In this document: positions 13,551-24,870 of the stretch, one piece after another | Position numbering within the stretch: position 1 is the stretch's first letter | Layout of the letters: every line of letters begins with the position of its first letter | NCBI RefSeq assembly: GCF_003597395.2 | Contig: NC_133769.1 | Span: 180,819,432-180,883,431 of the forward strand | Origin: Chelonoidis abingdonii | Taxonomy: Eukaryota; Chordata; Testudines; Testudinidae | Length of the DNA stretch: 64,000 nt | Reading direction: 5' to 3' | The notes under the pieces: generated by a model | The model's database searches: none | The model's input: the letters and a program-made list of their open reading frames with translations, nothing else | Told to the model about the DNA's origin: nothing | Made by a program: the position numbers and the translations under genes

Positions 13551-14475
13551 TTTTCAGCTTGGAAAAGAGGAGACTAAGGGGGGGTATAATAGAGGTTTAT
13601 AAAATCATGAGTGATGTGGAGAAAGTAGATGAGGAAAAGTTATTTACTTATTCCCATAATACAAGAACTAGGGGCCACCAAATGAAATTAATGGACAGCA
13701 GGTTTAAAACAAATAAAAGGAAGTTCTTCTTCACACAGCACACAGTCAACTTGTGGAACTCCTTGCCTGAGGATGTTGTGAAGGCTAGGACTATAACAAT
13801 GTTTAAAAGAGAACTGGATAAATTCACAGTGATTAAGTCCATTAATGGCTATTATCCAGGATGGGTAAGGAATGGTGTCCCTAGCCTCTGTTTGTCAGAG
13901 GGTGGAGATGGATGGCAGGAGAGAAATCACTTGATCCTTACCTGTTAGGTTCACTCTCTCCAGAGCCGGCTCTAGGAACCAGCGCTCCAAGCATGTGCTT
14001 GGGGCGGCACTTTCCAAGGGATGCACTCCACCTCCTTTTTTCTTTTTTTTGCTTGCTGTTTTGCGGCAAGCCTGGGAGGGAGGGGGGAGAAGAGGAGCAG
14101 TGGCGTGCTCAGGGGAGCTGGTGGCAGTGGACTGGAGGTGAACTGCAGTGGTGGGGGGTGTGGGGAGGGGCAGAGGAACTGCTCCCCCCCAGCTCACCTC
14201 CAGCTCCTCCCCCGAGCGCGCGGCCTGCCTGGGAGGGAGAGGTAGGAGGGGAAATGCGGTGCTCCCGGGGGAGGAGATGGGCTGGGGATTTGGGGAGGGG
14301 GTTGGAATGAGGCAGTGCTGGGGGGGTCACAGGGAAATTTTTTTGCTTGAGGTGGCAAAAAACTTGGAACTGGCCCTGACTCCCTCCTGGGCTCCTGGCA
14401 TTAGCCACTGTTGGTAGACAGGATACTGGGCTAGATAGACCTTTGGTCTGACCCAGGATGGCCGTTCTTATGAAG
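13551..14475 (+). mobile_element. CR1 LINE 3' end, interrupted by a hAT element
   Basis: The CR1 3' region starts TTTTCAGCTTGGAAAAGAGG. A residual frame (13559-13948) retains the LWNSLPEDVV signature of this CR1 C-terminus. It is interrupted at 13961-14378 by a hAT-like insertion and resumes to GACAGGATACTGGGCTAGAT and TGGCCGTTCTTATGA, the typical end of this subfamily. The pieces are 13551-13960 and 14379-14475. Confidence 0.8.
13961..14378. mobile_element. hAT-like element nested in CR1 (418 bp)
   Basis: Ends are CAGAGCCGGCTCTAGG and the inverse of CAGGGCCAGTTCCAAG. The flanking octamers ACTCTCTC (13953-13960) and ACTCCCTC (14379-14386) are a 7-of-8 target duplication; removing the element restores a continuous CR1. 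The interior is G-rich and non-coding. It shares CATGTGCTTGGGGCGGCA-type sequence with the neighbour at 14605-14776, so both belong to one family. Confidence 0.85.
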
Positions 14476-14955
14476 TATTTCTTCACACAATTCACAGTCA
14501 ACCTCTGGAACTCTTTGCCAGAGGATGTTGTGAATGCTAAGACTATAACATAATTCAAAAAAGAACTAGATCAATTCATGGAGGATAGGTCCATCAGTGG
14601 CCATCAGGGGTGGCTCCTGGCCCCAGCATGCCAAGCACGTGCTTGGGGTGGCAAGCCGTGGGGGGGCGCTCTTCCAGTGTCACGAGGGCAGCAGGCGGGC
14701 TTCCCTCTGCAGGCAAGCCGCAGAGGGCAGCCTGCCTGCCATGCTTGGGGCGGCAAAATTCCTAGAGCCGCCCCTGGTGGCCATTAGTCAGAATAGGGAG
14801 GGATAGTGTCCCTATCCTCTGTTTGCTGGAAGCTGGAAATGGGCGACAGGGGATGGATCACTTGATTACCTGTTCTGTTCATTCCCTCTGAAGCAGCTGG
14901 CATTGGCCACTGGGCAAGATTGACCTCTGGTCTTACCCAGTATGGCTGTTCTTGA
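14476..14955 (+). mobile_element. Second CR1 3' end, interrupted by a hAT element
   Basis: A further CR1 3' end of the same subfamily begins at AAGTATTTCTTCACACAATT and ends at TATGGCTGTTCTTGAGTTCT. It is split by the hAT-like insertion at 14605-14776. Immediate tandem arrangement with the preceding copy could be two insertions or a local duplication. Confidence 0.8.
14605..14776. mobile_element. hAT-like element nested in CR1 (172 bp)
   Basis: It begins CAGGGGTGGCTCCTGG and ends CCTAGAGCCGCCCCTG, clean 16-bp inverted ends with few mismatches. A perfect 8-bp duplication GTGGCCAT flanks it (14597-14604 and 14777-14784). That is diagnostic for a hAT superfamily insertion. No coding capacity. 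Confidence 0.92.
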
Positions 14956-14959
14956 GTTC

Positions 14960-16960
14960 TTATTTTCCATAGTTAATTCCCAAAGTTATAGATTATTTTG
15001 ACATCTTATGAACTTTCACTTACTTTTCATAGTTGAACTCACAATTAAAGTGAATTTCTAGGCCCAGTTAACACAATATAATCCATCTCCTTTATGAACC
15101 ATTTCTCCCCATAATCGGAAGTTTGCTCATAAACTCACAATTATAAACAAAACAAAATGAAACTTTAAATTTTATTAACATTACATGAACTTAAATTGAC
15201 TTGGCACTACTTTATCAAATATGGAAAAATCATATTGGTATAACTATTTACATTTCTGTAGTGAAATCAGAATAAATCAAGACACTGATATACTGCATAC
15301 CTTCGGCTAAAGGTAGGAACCTTGGTCTTACATACATTAGGATGGTATAATTTAATATGCACTATTATGTTCAACTCATTTGTCATATTTTAAAAAATTA
15401 AACACTATTGTGTTTCAGACATTTTTACCTCTAGAGTTGCCTACAATGGAAAATCAGATCCTTAAAGCCAAGATGTAGAACACCCAAAATGTTTTGACAC
15501 CTTATTAAGTTGTTGCTTGAAGGGTGGTTTGAGATTTAATTCACAACTAAAGCTGGGATTTTGTTAATGAGAGGGTTACTGAAAGTGTAATTTCAGTAAA
15601 AGTCTGCATTAGCAACTTCAACAGTTTAAAACACTTTCTTTTTGCCACTTTTTGCTTCTTTTAAAAATTTACTTTTTCATTATACTTCTAAAATAATTAC
15701 TAATTACAGAAACCATAAACTTTAAAACAGAACAAAAAAGAAACAAAGCATTTATTTAAAGATATTTTTTAAAAAATTAATAACTTTAAAACCATTGACA
15801 GTGATTTTTTCTTTCTTTTTTTTAAAGCAAAAACATTAATGGTTTGCTTTCATGCTTACCTCAAAGAAGCCCAACACATTTAAGAATTTTAAAACAAACT
15901 TTGGTTTTAAACTTTGAATAAAATTGCTTGTTTGCCACGGTGCCAGCTTGTGAGTATGTAAACCTTTAAGACCCACAGTGGGCACCAAAAATGGTGTATT
16001 AATTTAGATGTAATAAATGGGCCAAAACTGTTAGCATAATCCAGTCGCTGTCTTACATTAAAGAATGTTAAACATGTTCTGGGGTTTGGGAGACAGAGAC
16101 CTCAGCCTGCTTACTACTGTGGTAAACTCACCATTTTAACGTTTTATTAAAGATACAGGAAAGAAGGAAAAACAGTTAAAAAATTTGAAATATAAAATTT
16201 TAAGTAAGCCTTTTCATTTAACAACATTTTTGTTCCTTTTTGCTTTAGATGAGAGTTTTAGAAGAAAAAACCCTTGTTTGACAGTTTCTTAGATGATGTC
16301 AAATAACTGTCCTTTCTTGGGAAAAGAGAAAAAGTTAGTTGAGCTGGACTGGAGCTGCTGTTGTAAAGTCCAATCCTGTTTCATCTCAGGTGGCATTTGG
16401 AATTCAACTGGAGCTTGTAAGGATGGTGATGTCATCTGTATCCCTCGCCCCAGCCTGGTTTGCACAGGACATTTCTCGGGATCAGGATGACAAAGTTCTG
16501 GGATCCCGGGAAACAGTGGGGTGGCAGCTATGATGCTGATGCCGTTTCCAGCAGCCTCTGTCTGTTCTTTCCTCTTCTCCCCCTCCCCTGAGGTTTTTTT
16601 TCTTTAGGGACCCAAAAAGGGAGTGTCAGGTGGACAAGACCATCCCTTATTATTTTGTCCATCCATTAGGCCTAGTTTCTGACATATCAATTTTGGTTCA
16701 CTGATTTTTCGGACCTACATTTTCCTGTTTACCAAGGACGATCTTAACACAGTCATATCAGGAGGCCTTTCTGTTTAGACTGATTTAGTTGATCTGTCTC
16801 CCTTTCATACCTTTTCCCATCAATATTTGTTATTAGGGGTTATTGTGATATATCGTGAACACTTACATACTTTTTACAGTTGAGCTTGCAGTTAGGTTGT
16901 TGGCCCAATTATTACAACAGGTTCCATTGCATCCCATGGTGCTAGTATGTGTTGAGTGAG
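14960..16960 (-). repeat. Probable decayed LTR-type element region
   Basis: An AT-rich 2 kb tract with landmarks that I associate with an antisense turtle LTR-type repeat: GTGGGCACCAAAAATGG (15978-15994), a GGGAGACAGAGACCTCAGCC block near 16089 and the A/T-rich block after GTTTTATTAAAG. Part (16600-16900) is related to 11345-11650. No gene frame of gag or pol type was found, and ends are not defined. Treat the family assignment as tentative. Confidence 0.4.
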
Positions 16961-17475
16961 GTGATGTTCATAGGGAATGCGAATGACAAAATCTGTTCTA
17001 AAGTGACCTATTTAAAGTGAATGTTTTAAATTATACGGCGTGGCCCACTCTTCTGTAAAGTTAGGGTTCATATCTACAGCCTTTGCGGCCTGTTCATAGC
17101 AGTGAAGCTGAATAAAGACTTCAGGATTCACTTGTTATCATCTATGTTACGTTTGTTTTTTCAGAGGGTCTGAGGTAATGCAACTCCCATGAACTTTACT
17201 TGGAGTGGCGGCTGCTCAGTACCTGTGAGAACTGGGACTTTAATGAGTGCTTGAGCAACGGGAAACTCTGAAGTGGGGCTGGTTGAAAAATTCTGAAAAC
17301 TTTCTATGAAAAACACTGACTTTTTTTTTAAACGTGTTCATTAAAATGTTCCTCTTTTTTTATACCAGCTTTACCATTAAGACATTATGCAATGTGTATA
17401 TTAAATATATGTAATTTCCTTTAAGGAAACTGGGTGTTGTGTTTTCATAAATTGCCACTAGTGATGCGTCTTCTT

Positions 17476-17505
17476 GTTTTGTTTTGTTTTGTTTTGTTTT
17501 GTTTT
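17476..17505. repeat. (GTTTT)6 microsatellite in the splice-acceptor tract
   Basis: Six uninterrupted GTTTT units end 9 bases before the exon 2 boundary and make up most of the polypyrimidine tract of that acceptor. Length polymorphism is likely. Confidence 0.95.
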
Positions 17506-17514
17506 TAATCCCAG

Positions 17515-17770
17515 AAGAAGTTAGCTGTTTACAACAAGATGCAAGAGTCCCTGGAGGTGACCCTTTCCAACAAACAGGAGGAAGATGAGAAAGACCAGCC
17601 CGCTGAGATGGAATACCTTAACTCTCGCTGTGTCCTTTTCACTTACTTCCAGGGAGACATTGGGTCAGTAGTGGATGAACACTTCTCAAGAGCTTTGAGC
17701 CAAACCAGCAGCTTCAACCCAGAAACTGCCCTTTCAAAAAGCAAGGCAGGGCTAAGCCCCCTGTGGAGAG
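17515..17770 (+). CDS. VGLL3: VGLL3 coding exon 2 (Tondu/TEAD-binding exon)
   Basis: VGLL3 is a nuclear transcription cofactor that binds TEAD factors through a Tondu (TDU) motif; it has no DNA-binding domain of its own. This exon encodes window residues 1-85 plus the first base of codon 86. It begins KKLAVYNKMQES, then an acidic Glu/Asp-rich linker (about 14-31), then the TDU motif (about 33-62) with RCVLFTYFQGDIGS and the VDEHF sequence (53-57; the V-x-x-H-F signature of TEAD binding). The acceptor is AATCCCAG at 17507-17514 and the donor G|GTAAGG at 17770/17771. The frame has no stop and closely resembles mammalian VGLL3 as I know it, except for a shorter acidic tract. The start codon is not here: the Met at residue 9 is internal. 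Exon 1 must lie elsewhere. Confidence 0.95.
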
Positions 17771-18124
17771 GTAAGGGAAGCAATAGTTTGACTACATGCT
17801 GTCTATCTTACGCAGTCAATCAGTTTTACGACAACATATGCAGCATTATGGCTGGAATCTTGCTGATTTAATCCCTGCTGATTTTAACCCTTGCTACAGA
17901 GTAGGTGGAAGCAGCAATGAATTTCTTGGGGGTGAATGGCTGGAACTGATGGGCAGGGAGCAAGAATCAAAGATATACAAGATAAAGGCTTTTCAAATTC
18001 CTCCTGGCATTCAGTGGGGTAGTTGAAGGCTTTGAGGAACAAGAAGAAGTTAATGTGGCTTCACAAGGAATTGCTGTGAGATCTAAGGCATAACTTTAAG
18101 CCCCAAAGTTTGAAAAATGTGATC

Positions 18125-18300
18125 ATAGAGGATAAAGGGCACTAACCAGGGACTCAGGAGACCCAGGTTCAATTTCCTGCTCTGCCACAGACTTCCTGTG
18201 TGACCTTCGGCAGGGTCATTGGGTCTCTCTGTATCTCAGTTCCGCATCTGTAAATTGGAGATAATATACAGTGCTTTCATGCTGCTGTGTTGTGATCATA
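18125..18300 (+). mobile_element. MIR SINE
   Basis: The central MIR core is recognisable: GTTCAATTTCCTGCTCTGCC, then TGTGTGACCTTCGGCA, TCTCTCTGTATCTCAGTT and CATCTGTAAATTGGAGATAA. It is an old tRNA-derived retroposon, non-coding and diverged. Confidence 0.85.
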
Positions 18301-19149
18301 AATATGTAAGCAGGGTGTGAATGAACTCTCCCCTGATAGCTAGCTGTGAGGGGGAGAGACTTCAGGAGCAAAACGTATTTACATGAACACACCTACTCTC
18401 CTTAGATATCCAGCAGATAGCCGGTGTTGCTCAAAGTGATCAACTTTGGTGGTGTTGGGTTACAAATCACTTCAGTACTGAATGCAGGGATAGTGAAATG
18501 CTGTTATCAATGTTGTCTTTATTATAAGAATAAAAGGAAGCAGAACTGTGCTTAACCTGTACCAAATGAGGAGGTCATCCTCAGCTGAAAGGACCTTGTT
18601 AAGCCAAGAGCTTGAATGCCAGACCTCTGTGAAAGTAAGAGGGGGAAGGGACAAGTGTCCCAGCCAGGAGGTGTGGCCTCTTCCTAAGGGTCCTTGGTCT
18701 GGTTTAACCTGTTTCTGCTCACTGTTCAAAGATAGAGCTAAATAGGCTCCATTAGGAACCTTTATTATTTTAAGTGCTTAAATGAGAACTGATATCGCTT
18801 GTGGTGGGACGGTGTTTATACCCAGCCTGCTAAAAGCTGAAAATTACTAAGAGCTGACAATCACTAAGAGACTGACATGCAGACGTCACAGCAGAGAGAC
18901 AGGTGGCAGCAGAAGGTAACTGACAGTCAGCCAGCAGGAACAGCAAGCAGTCCTCCTACGGAAGTGGGATGAGCGGCTGGCAGGGCTCAGATGGTGGAGC
19001 AAGCAAGGTGCCTTCTTCCCTAAGTGCGAGGTGAACTCACACAGGTGCACCTCTGCACCCTGGGTCCTCACTGACAAAGGACAACCACTGTGAGTGGGGT
19101 ATGGTGAGGGAGCGGAGAGGGGCACAGAAAAGGAACTGTTGGTTGCAGA

Positions 19150-20775
19150 ACTCAAGAACATAAGGCATGAACATAAAGCTAATGTACTCAATGATTTTTT
19201 GCCTCTGTCTTCATGAACAAGGTCAGCTCCCAGACTGCTGCACTGGGCTGCACAGTATGGGGGGAAGGTGACCAGCCCTCTGTGGAGAAAGAAGTGGTTC
19301 AGGACTATTTAGAAAAACTGGACGAGCACAAGTCCATGGGGCCGGATGTGCTGCTATCCGAGGGTGCTAAAGGAGTTGGAGATGTGATTGAGAGCCGTTG
19401 GCCATTATCTTTCAAACTCATGGCGAACAGGAGGTCCGGATGACTGGAAAAAGGCTAATGTAGTGCCCATTTTTAAAGGGAAGGAGGATCCGGGAACTAC
19501 AGGCCGTCAGCCTCACCCTCGTCTGAAAAAATCATGAGCAGGCCTCAAGAAATCAATTCTGAAGCACTTAGAGGAGAGGAAAGTGATCAGGACAGTCAGC
19601 ATGGATCACCAAGGGCAAGTCATGCCTGACTAACCTAATTGCCTTCTATGAGAGATAACTGGTCTGTGATGAGGGAAAGCAGTGATATGTTATTCCTACT
19701 TAGCAAAGCTTTTGATATGGTCTCCACAGTATTCTTGCCAGTAGTTAATGAATATGGCTGATGATTGGACTATAAGGTGATAGAAAGCTGCTAGATTGTC
19801 AGCTCAATGAGTAGTGATCAACTGTCGTGTTAGTTGCAGCCGATTTCAAGTGGATCCCAAGGGTCAGTCCTGGGCGGTTTGTTCAATATCTTAATTAATG
19901 ATTGGAGATGATGGACTGCACCTCAGAAGTTTGCAAATGACACTAAACTTGGGGAGTGGTAGATATGCTGGAGGGTAGGATAGATACAGAGGGACCTACA
20001 CAGAATAGAGGAGTGGGCCAAAAGAAACCTATGAGGTCAACAAGGACAAGTGCAGAGTCCTGCACTTAGGATGGAAGATTCCATTCACTGTTACAGACTA
20101 GAGACGAATGGCTAGGAAGCAGTTGCAGAAAAGGACGTAGGGTTAAGTGACGAGAAGCTGGATATGAGTCAACTGTTGCCTTGTTGCCAAGAAGCTAATG
20201 CATTTTGGGCTGTTAAGTAGGGCATGCCAGCAGATCAAGGGATGTGTCATTCCCTCTATTTGACATTGGTGAGGCCTCATCTGAATACTGTTCCAGTTTT
20301 GGGCCCACACTACAAGAGGTGTGGAAAAATTGAAAGAGTCCAGAGGAAGCAAAAAATGATTAGGGCTGGAGCACATGATTATGAGGAGAGGCTGGAGAGT
20401 GGGATTGTTTAGTCTGCAGAAGAGAAGAATGAGGGGGGATTTGATAGCTGCTTTCAACTACCTGAAAGGGGGTTCCAAAGAGGATGGATCTAGACTGTTC
20501 TCAGTGGTAGCAGATGACAGAACAAGGAGTAATGGTCTCAAGTTGCAGTGGGGGAGATTTAGGTTGGATACTAGGAAAAACTTTTTCACTCAGAGAGTGG
20601 TGATGCAATGGAATGGGTTACCTAGGAAGGTGGTGAAATCTCCTTCCTTCGAGGTTTTTAAGGTCAGGCTTGACAAAGCCCTGGCTGGGATGATTTAGCT
20701 GGGAATTGGTCCTGCTTTGAGCAAGGGGTTGGACCTCCTGAGGTCCCTTCCAACCCTGATATTCTATGATTCTAA
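19150..20775 (+). mobile_element. CR1 LINE, 1.6 kb 3' part with broken RT
   Basis: This is the longest CR1 copy. Reading across frames gives the linker, then the RT start (KKANVVPIFKGKEDPGNYRP-like, near 19450-19510, frameshifted), RT middle (19.6-20.1 kb) and C-terminus (20375-20698). It ends with TTGGACCTCCTGAGGTCCC, TTCCAACCCTGATATTCTAT and GATTCTA. Multiple stops and frameshifts make it inactive. Confidence 0.9.
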
Positions 20776-21169
20776 GGCAGAAGGCACTGCCCCACGCACG
20801 CTGGGGTGGGTGTCCTGCTCACCGTTTTATGATTATGAATCCTGCTTGTGGTATTTTCCCTAATTTTCTGGTGACTTCCCTCCTTTCATTAAAAGTTTCT
20901 TTTCGACACTCAGACTCTGTGCTTGCGAGTGGGGAAATATCGCCTCTCAGACGTGATCAAGGGTGGTGTGTAATTTTCCCAGTTACTGGGTCGGGGCTCG
21001 AGCCGGTTCTGTGTTGTCTGTTGAAAAGGAACCCTTAGATATTAAACCACGCCTTGGTTGCTGTGGGCTCCACCTGGCAGAAGGGTTACAAACACAATGG
21101 AGATTGTGAAGTGTTCATATACGATAGTAACATGGGCTAAATAAGTACATAAAGTATGTGTCTGTCCAA

Positions 21170-21620
21170 GGATGAACAAACAAGCAGTGTGAGTTTTATA
21201 AAGAGCAGATCTTGCCAGACAAACTAGATTGCTTGTTTTGATAGGATTACAAAATTAGCGGATGAAGACAAATATAACTGAAGACAAAGGTAATTGAAAT
21301 CATCTTGTGATGTGTATTGAATTTGGCAGAAGGGCTGTAAGCCATGGGTGGTGAGAAATGGCGGCATATCAAGTTGGGTGAGTGAGATACCGTGGAGATC
21401 TGTGTTGGGCCTGATCATGTTTGACGTCTTAATTAATGATCTGGAAGAAGGAACAAACAGCACATTAATGAAATTCATGGTTGATAAAAGAGAGGATTTT
21501 TGAATATCACTGGGAAAAGGAAAATAATGCGCAAAGACAATCTTGCCAGAAAGACATCAACAAATGGGTGGGAGTTCAGCAGAAGACAGCCAAAATGATT
21601 GGGGAGCTGGAAGAAAGTAG
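21170..21620 (+). mobile_element. CR1-type reverse-transcriptase fragment
   Basis: Traces of RT occur in broken frames: a SVLGL-(I)-MFDVLINDLE-type motif around 21395-21450 corresponds to the conserved GS-VLGP-LF-NDL block. It lacks the CR1 tail, so it is an internal fragment or a different subfamily. Bases 21617-21690 that follow carry a piece of the short dispersed foldback family. Confidence 0.65.
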
Positions 21621-22104
21621 GAGTTCATCCTGCACTATTAAAGTTCATGGGAGTTTTTCCATTGATTTGCATGGGAACAGGATGAAGCCCATAGTTACAA
21701 AGAAAGATGAAGAGTTAAATACTTGTAAACAGCCGCCCTGACCTCCCAGCCAACTATAAACATTTAAGTATGTGATCAAACCACTTCCCAAGATCAGTGC
21801 ACAGAGGAGACTGTCTGCATGCAAACCTCGCACATTCTGTGCTGGGTGGGAAGAGCCTGTCACATCTATGGCATCATATGCCCTTTACTTCTTCTCCAGC
21901 ACTTCTCGATAGTTCCAGGGCTAGAGCTGGTTGGGAATTTTCCAACTTCTTGTGGCAAAAAATGCCAATTCATAGAAACCAAACCCACCGAACATTTTTT
22001 TTGGGAAAGGGTCAGTTTTGACAAAACTTTAATTGGGAAGATTTCTCAAGTCCAGGATGAGAGAGGGAAACAGACAGACACACGTGCCCCAGAATAGCCA
22101 AAAT

Positions 22105-22235
22105 CCTGGTGGTCAGGGCACTCATCTGAGATGTGGAAGACTGTGGCTTCAAGTCCGTGCTCCAAATCATATGAAGCAGGGACTGGACCCAGCGTCTCCC
22201 ACCTCACAGGTAAAAGCCCTGACTACTGGGCTCTA
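22105..22235. repeat. tRNA-like inverted repeat
   Basis: GGTCAGGGCACTCATCTGAG near 22111 is complementary, with mismatches, to the segment near 22200-22228 (CAGGTAAAAGCCCTGACTAC). Each arm resembles the head of a tRNA-derived SINE in opposite orientation. No pol III terminator pattern supports an active gene. Confidence 0.5.
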
Positions 22236-23150
22236 GGATATTCTGGGGTGTTTTGGTCTGACTTTTCTGTAGAAGGGAAGTTCGTAAAAATTTTGAAAGG
22301 TCTGAGTTTGTCCCAGTACAGAATAGGATTTTTTTTTTTCAAATCTCAAAACTGATTCCTGATCAGCTGTATCCATGGCCCCTATGGAGCTTTGCAGGGG
22401 TACAGAATAGCCCAGCATAAAAATGCCTCATCTAGCATTGCTTTTTAACACAGAATACCCGATGTAACCAGTGCTGTTGCAAAGATCCTTCTGCTTTGAA
22501 AGTATTCCACGGATGGGGGAGGAAAAGGAAGGTATGCATGTCTTCTGGCTCCTTTGCACCAGCCCAGCTAGAGTAAAGATGCTCCAGTGGAATGCTGAAA
22601 AGAGCTCTTTGATTCTGCAGTTTAAAGTCAGAGAAATAAGTAGAATACTTGTTTTTCAAGAGAAATTAGAATAAAATGGATTTTTGTCATGCCCAAACTA
22701 ATGTCTTAGCAAAAACTAGTTTGAAAGAAGGGAAAAAAGATAGTCACTCTGATACTTCAGTCTCGCAGTTCATTCATTAAGGTTAATGTGCTCTAGTTAG
22801 CTAATGCATATTAGTTTGTATGGAGGAAGTTGATGCTTTGTTAGGTTGGATGTTAACATTATTAATAATAATCAAGGGTAGTTTGGAGTTTCATTCAGTT
22901 ACTTAGTCAATAAACTCTTTGAAAGGTCAGCAAAAGAAATAAGCAGTGCATTTATAATTGCCTTGTTGAACGATACATAGAAAAATTTGGGAGTGGGTAG
23001 TAGTGTATTGTACTTTATTCTTCCTGCATTATCTCTTCTGAATCCTGAATGAGGCATAACAGTTGGATCCAGGAAATATTAAAGAGCTCCTGCTTTCAAG
23101 ATGGGGGCGATGTGCTAGTTGTGAATTGAGTTTTGCCCTGAGTTTTGCAC

Positions 23151-23262
23151 TCAAAAGGATAAGGGTTGCCGCTTTGGGGAGGATGCCTTGTATTTTGCAT
23201 CAGTAAGAAAGAATGCAAAATACAAGGCATCCTTCCCAAAGTGACAACCCTTATCCTTTTGA
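23151..23262. repeat. 50-bp-arm hairpin (palindromic repeat)
   Basis: Bases 23151-23200 and 23213-23262 are inverted copies, 47 of 50 positions matching, separated by a 12-base loop. All three mismatches are transitions. No target duplication or coding frame was found around it. It could be a MITE or a hairpin RNA precursor in the VGLL3 pre-mRNA. Confidence 0.9.
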
Positions 23263-24744
23263 ATGTCAAATGAATCTATAAGAAAATCATTTATTAGTTT
23301 GAACCAAAATTAATTTAGCACCAGTGTCAGACATTTTTGTTCTTAAGAAATTTGAATAACACAGGTTCTTTAAAATTCCCTGAAATCTTGGGCATAGACA
23401 TTGGAAGAAGTTTTTAAGATTAATGGTATTTTTTCCCATTATTCTTTATAACTGAAAGTTCTCAGGTAGCAGTAACTGAAGAGTATTATTGTACTGCAGA
23501 GAAGTCTAAAAAGAATTGTCTCCTTTCTTAGCATGGAAGCCTGGTATGTTTTCAGTGCAATGCACTGCGTGCTGAGCACCATTAAAAAGTTAACAATTTC
23601 CATTAGTTTACCACTCTGGTATCTCAGATATTGCAGTCCTCTTGGCACCTCTCCCCTCATATTTAGAAAAGGAAATGACTGTGGTAACTGTGGTATATCT
23701 GTTGGCAAATGGTTTGTGTTTTGTTTGGTTTTTTTTTAAGGAGGCCAATATAAGCTGATTGATATTTTTGTTTTCTTTCATAGGGACAGTGTCAGGTTGA
23801 CATCAACCAGATGGCCAAATTGACACCTCCCCTGCCCAAATGATTGTCTCACCATTAAATGCCACCTTAGGATGTTGGTTCTTTCATAGGTATCTGACAC
23901 TGTAGTATCTGTAAAGACTATTGGTTATGCTCACTCATTCTGAAAAGTGAGGGGAAAGAACAACTTTCAACTACAGTGGAAAACGACATTCCCATGTGTG
24001 CTATTTTGGGATGTGGCTCAACTGAAAGGCTCATGCAATGTGTAATAGACATTTTTGTTGGTAGTGTCATTTGCTTACATAGTGCTCATAAAAATGCTGG
24101 TTTGATAATTCTCCTGTTTATCCACATAGCAGTGACTGCATGGGCAGCAGAAGTGCAAACTTCTCCACTGATACATTTCCACCCTGAGTGGTAGGGACCA
24201 CCTGGTCCACCAGAGACCTCCCTGGACCATTCTGTCCCTGGCACTCTCAACTGAGTCTGACAACAAGAGCCAACTGCTGCCATTGGTGGACTTGTTCAGT
24301 GGGAACTGGATTGCAACAACCAGATATTTGATCTGCTCTATACCTGTTGTAGATCAATTATATTAAAACTTTTTTTCTTTTTGCCATCATTAATTCAGCC
24401 AGATTGGTAATGTAGTGGTTGAAGGTTTTTGCCCCATTGTTAGTAACCTGAATTATCCAAGGGATGCCTAGCAGTTGAACATTAATTTGTTTGGTTTTGT
24501 GTGTGTATATGTTTTGTTTGTTTGTTTTATGGTGTTGTTCAGATTTGGAGCCTGTCAGCATTGATGAGAGCCACAGTATTTCCAACACACACACGCACCC
24601 AAAAACAGGGATAGATTCCTCAAAATACTGCCAATGAACTGAAGAAAATAAGAGTGTATTATCTAGTAATGAGAACGAAGCACAGGGAGTGAGGAATACA
24701 GTCACAGGGGAAAATACATGGGTGGGAGAAAAAGTTAAACTCTG

Positions 24745-24870
24745 TTGCCAACTCTCCAGGCAAGTTATTTAAACTCTCTACCTTGGTATACCCATTTGTA
24801 AAATGGAGACAATACTTATGTCCCAGGGGTGTAGTGAGGCTTACATCAGTCATATTTTTGATGCACTTTA
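24745..24870 (+). mobile_element. MIR SINE fragment
   Basis: CAGGCAAGTTATTTAAACTC, then CATTTGTAAAATGGAGACAA and GTAGTGAGGCTTACATCAG match the central and 3' MIR regions. Short and diverged. Confidence 0.65.

Larger units (their letters stand above)
1..17514 (+). other. VGLL3: VGLL3 intron 1, visible part (inferred)
   Basis: Everything left of the exon 2 acceptor is read as intron 1 because exon 2 begins with an internal part of the protein and no upstream exon was found. Bases 63-9000 are AT-rich and largely free of recognisable genes; they hold a foldback repeat near 3.0 kb, two hAT-like elements at 6.3-6.9 kb, and short pieces of a dispersed repeat (for example 3410-3470 and 3530-3590). 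From 9 kb the intron is mostly transposable-element sequence, listed separately. Short open frames here have no recognisable domain and look like chance frames. If an alternative first exon lies in this stretch, I could not see it. Confidence 0.65.

Noticed and set aside
13912..14310. Overlapping 130-150-residue frames on both strands
   Set aside because: They coincide with the G-rich hAT insertion and CR1; composition explains them.
1..17514. VGLL3 exon 1
   Set aside because: I looked for a sequence coding for the expected N-terminus (Met-Ser-Cys start, Tyr/Pro/Gln-rich) before exon 2 and found none. The GC-rich islands at 6.8 and 14 kb are hAT elements.
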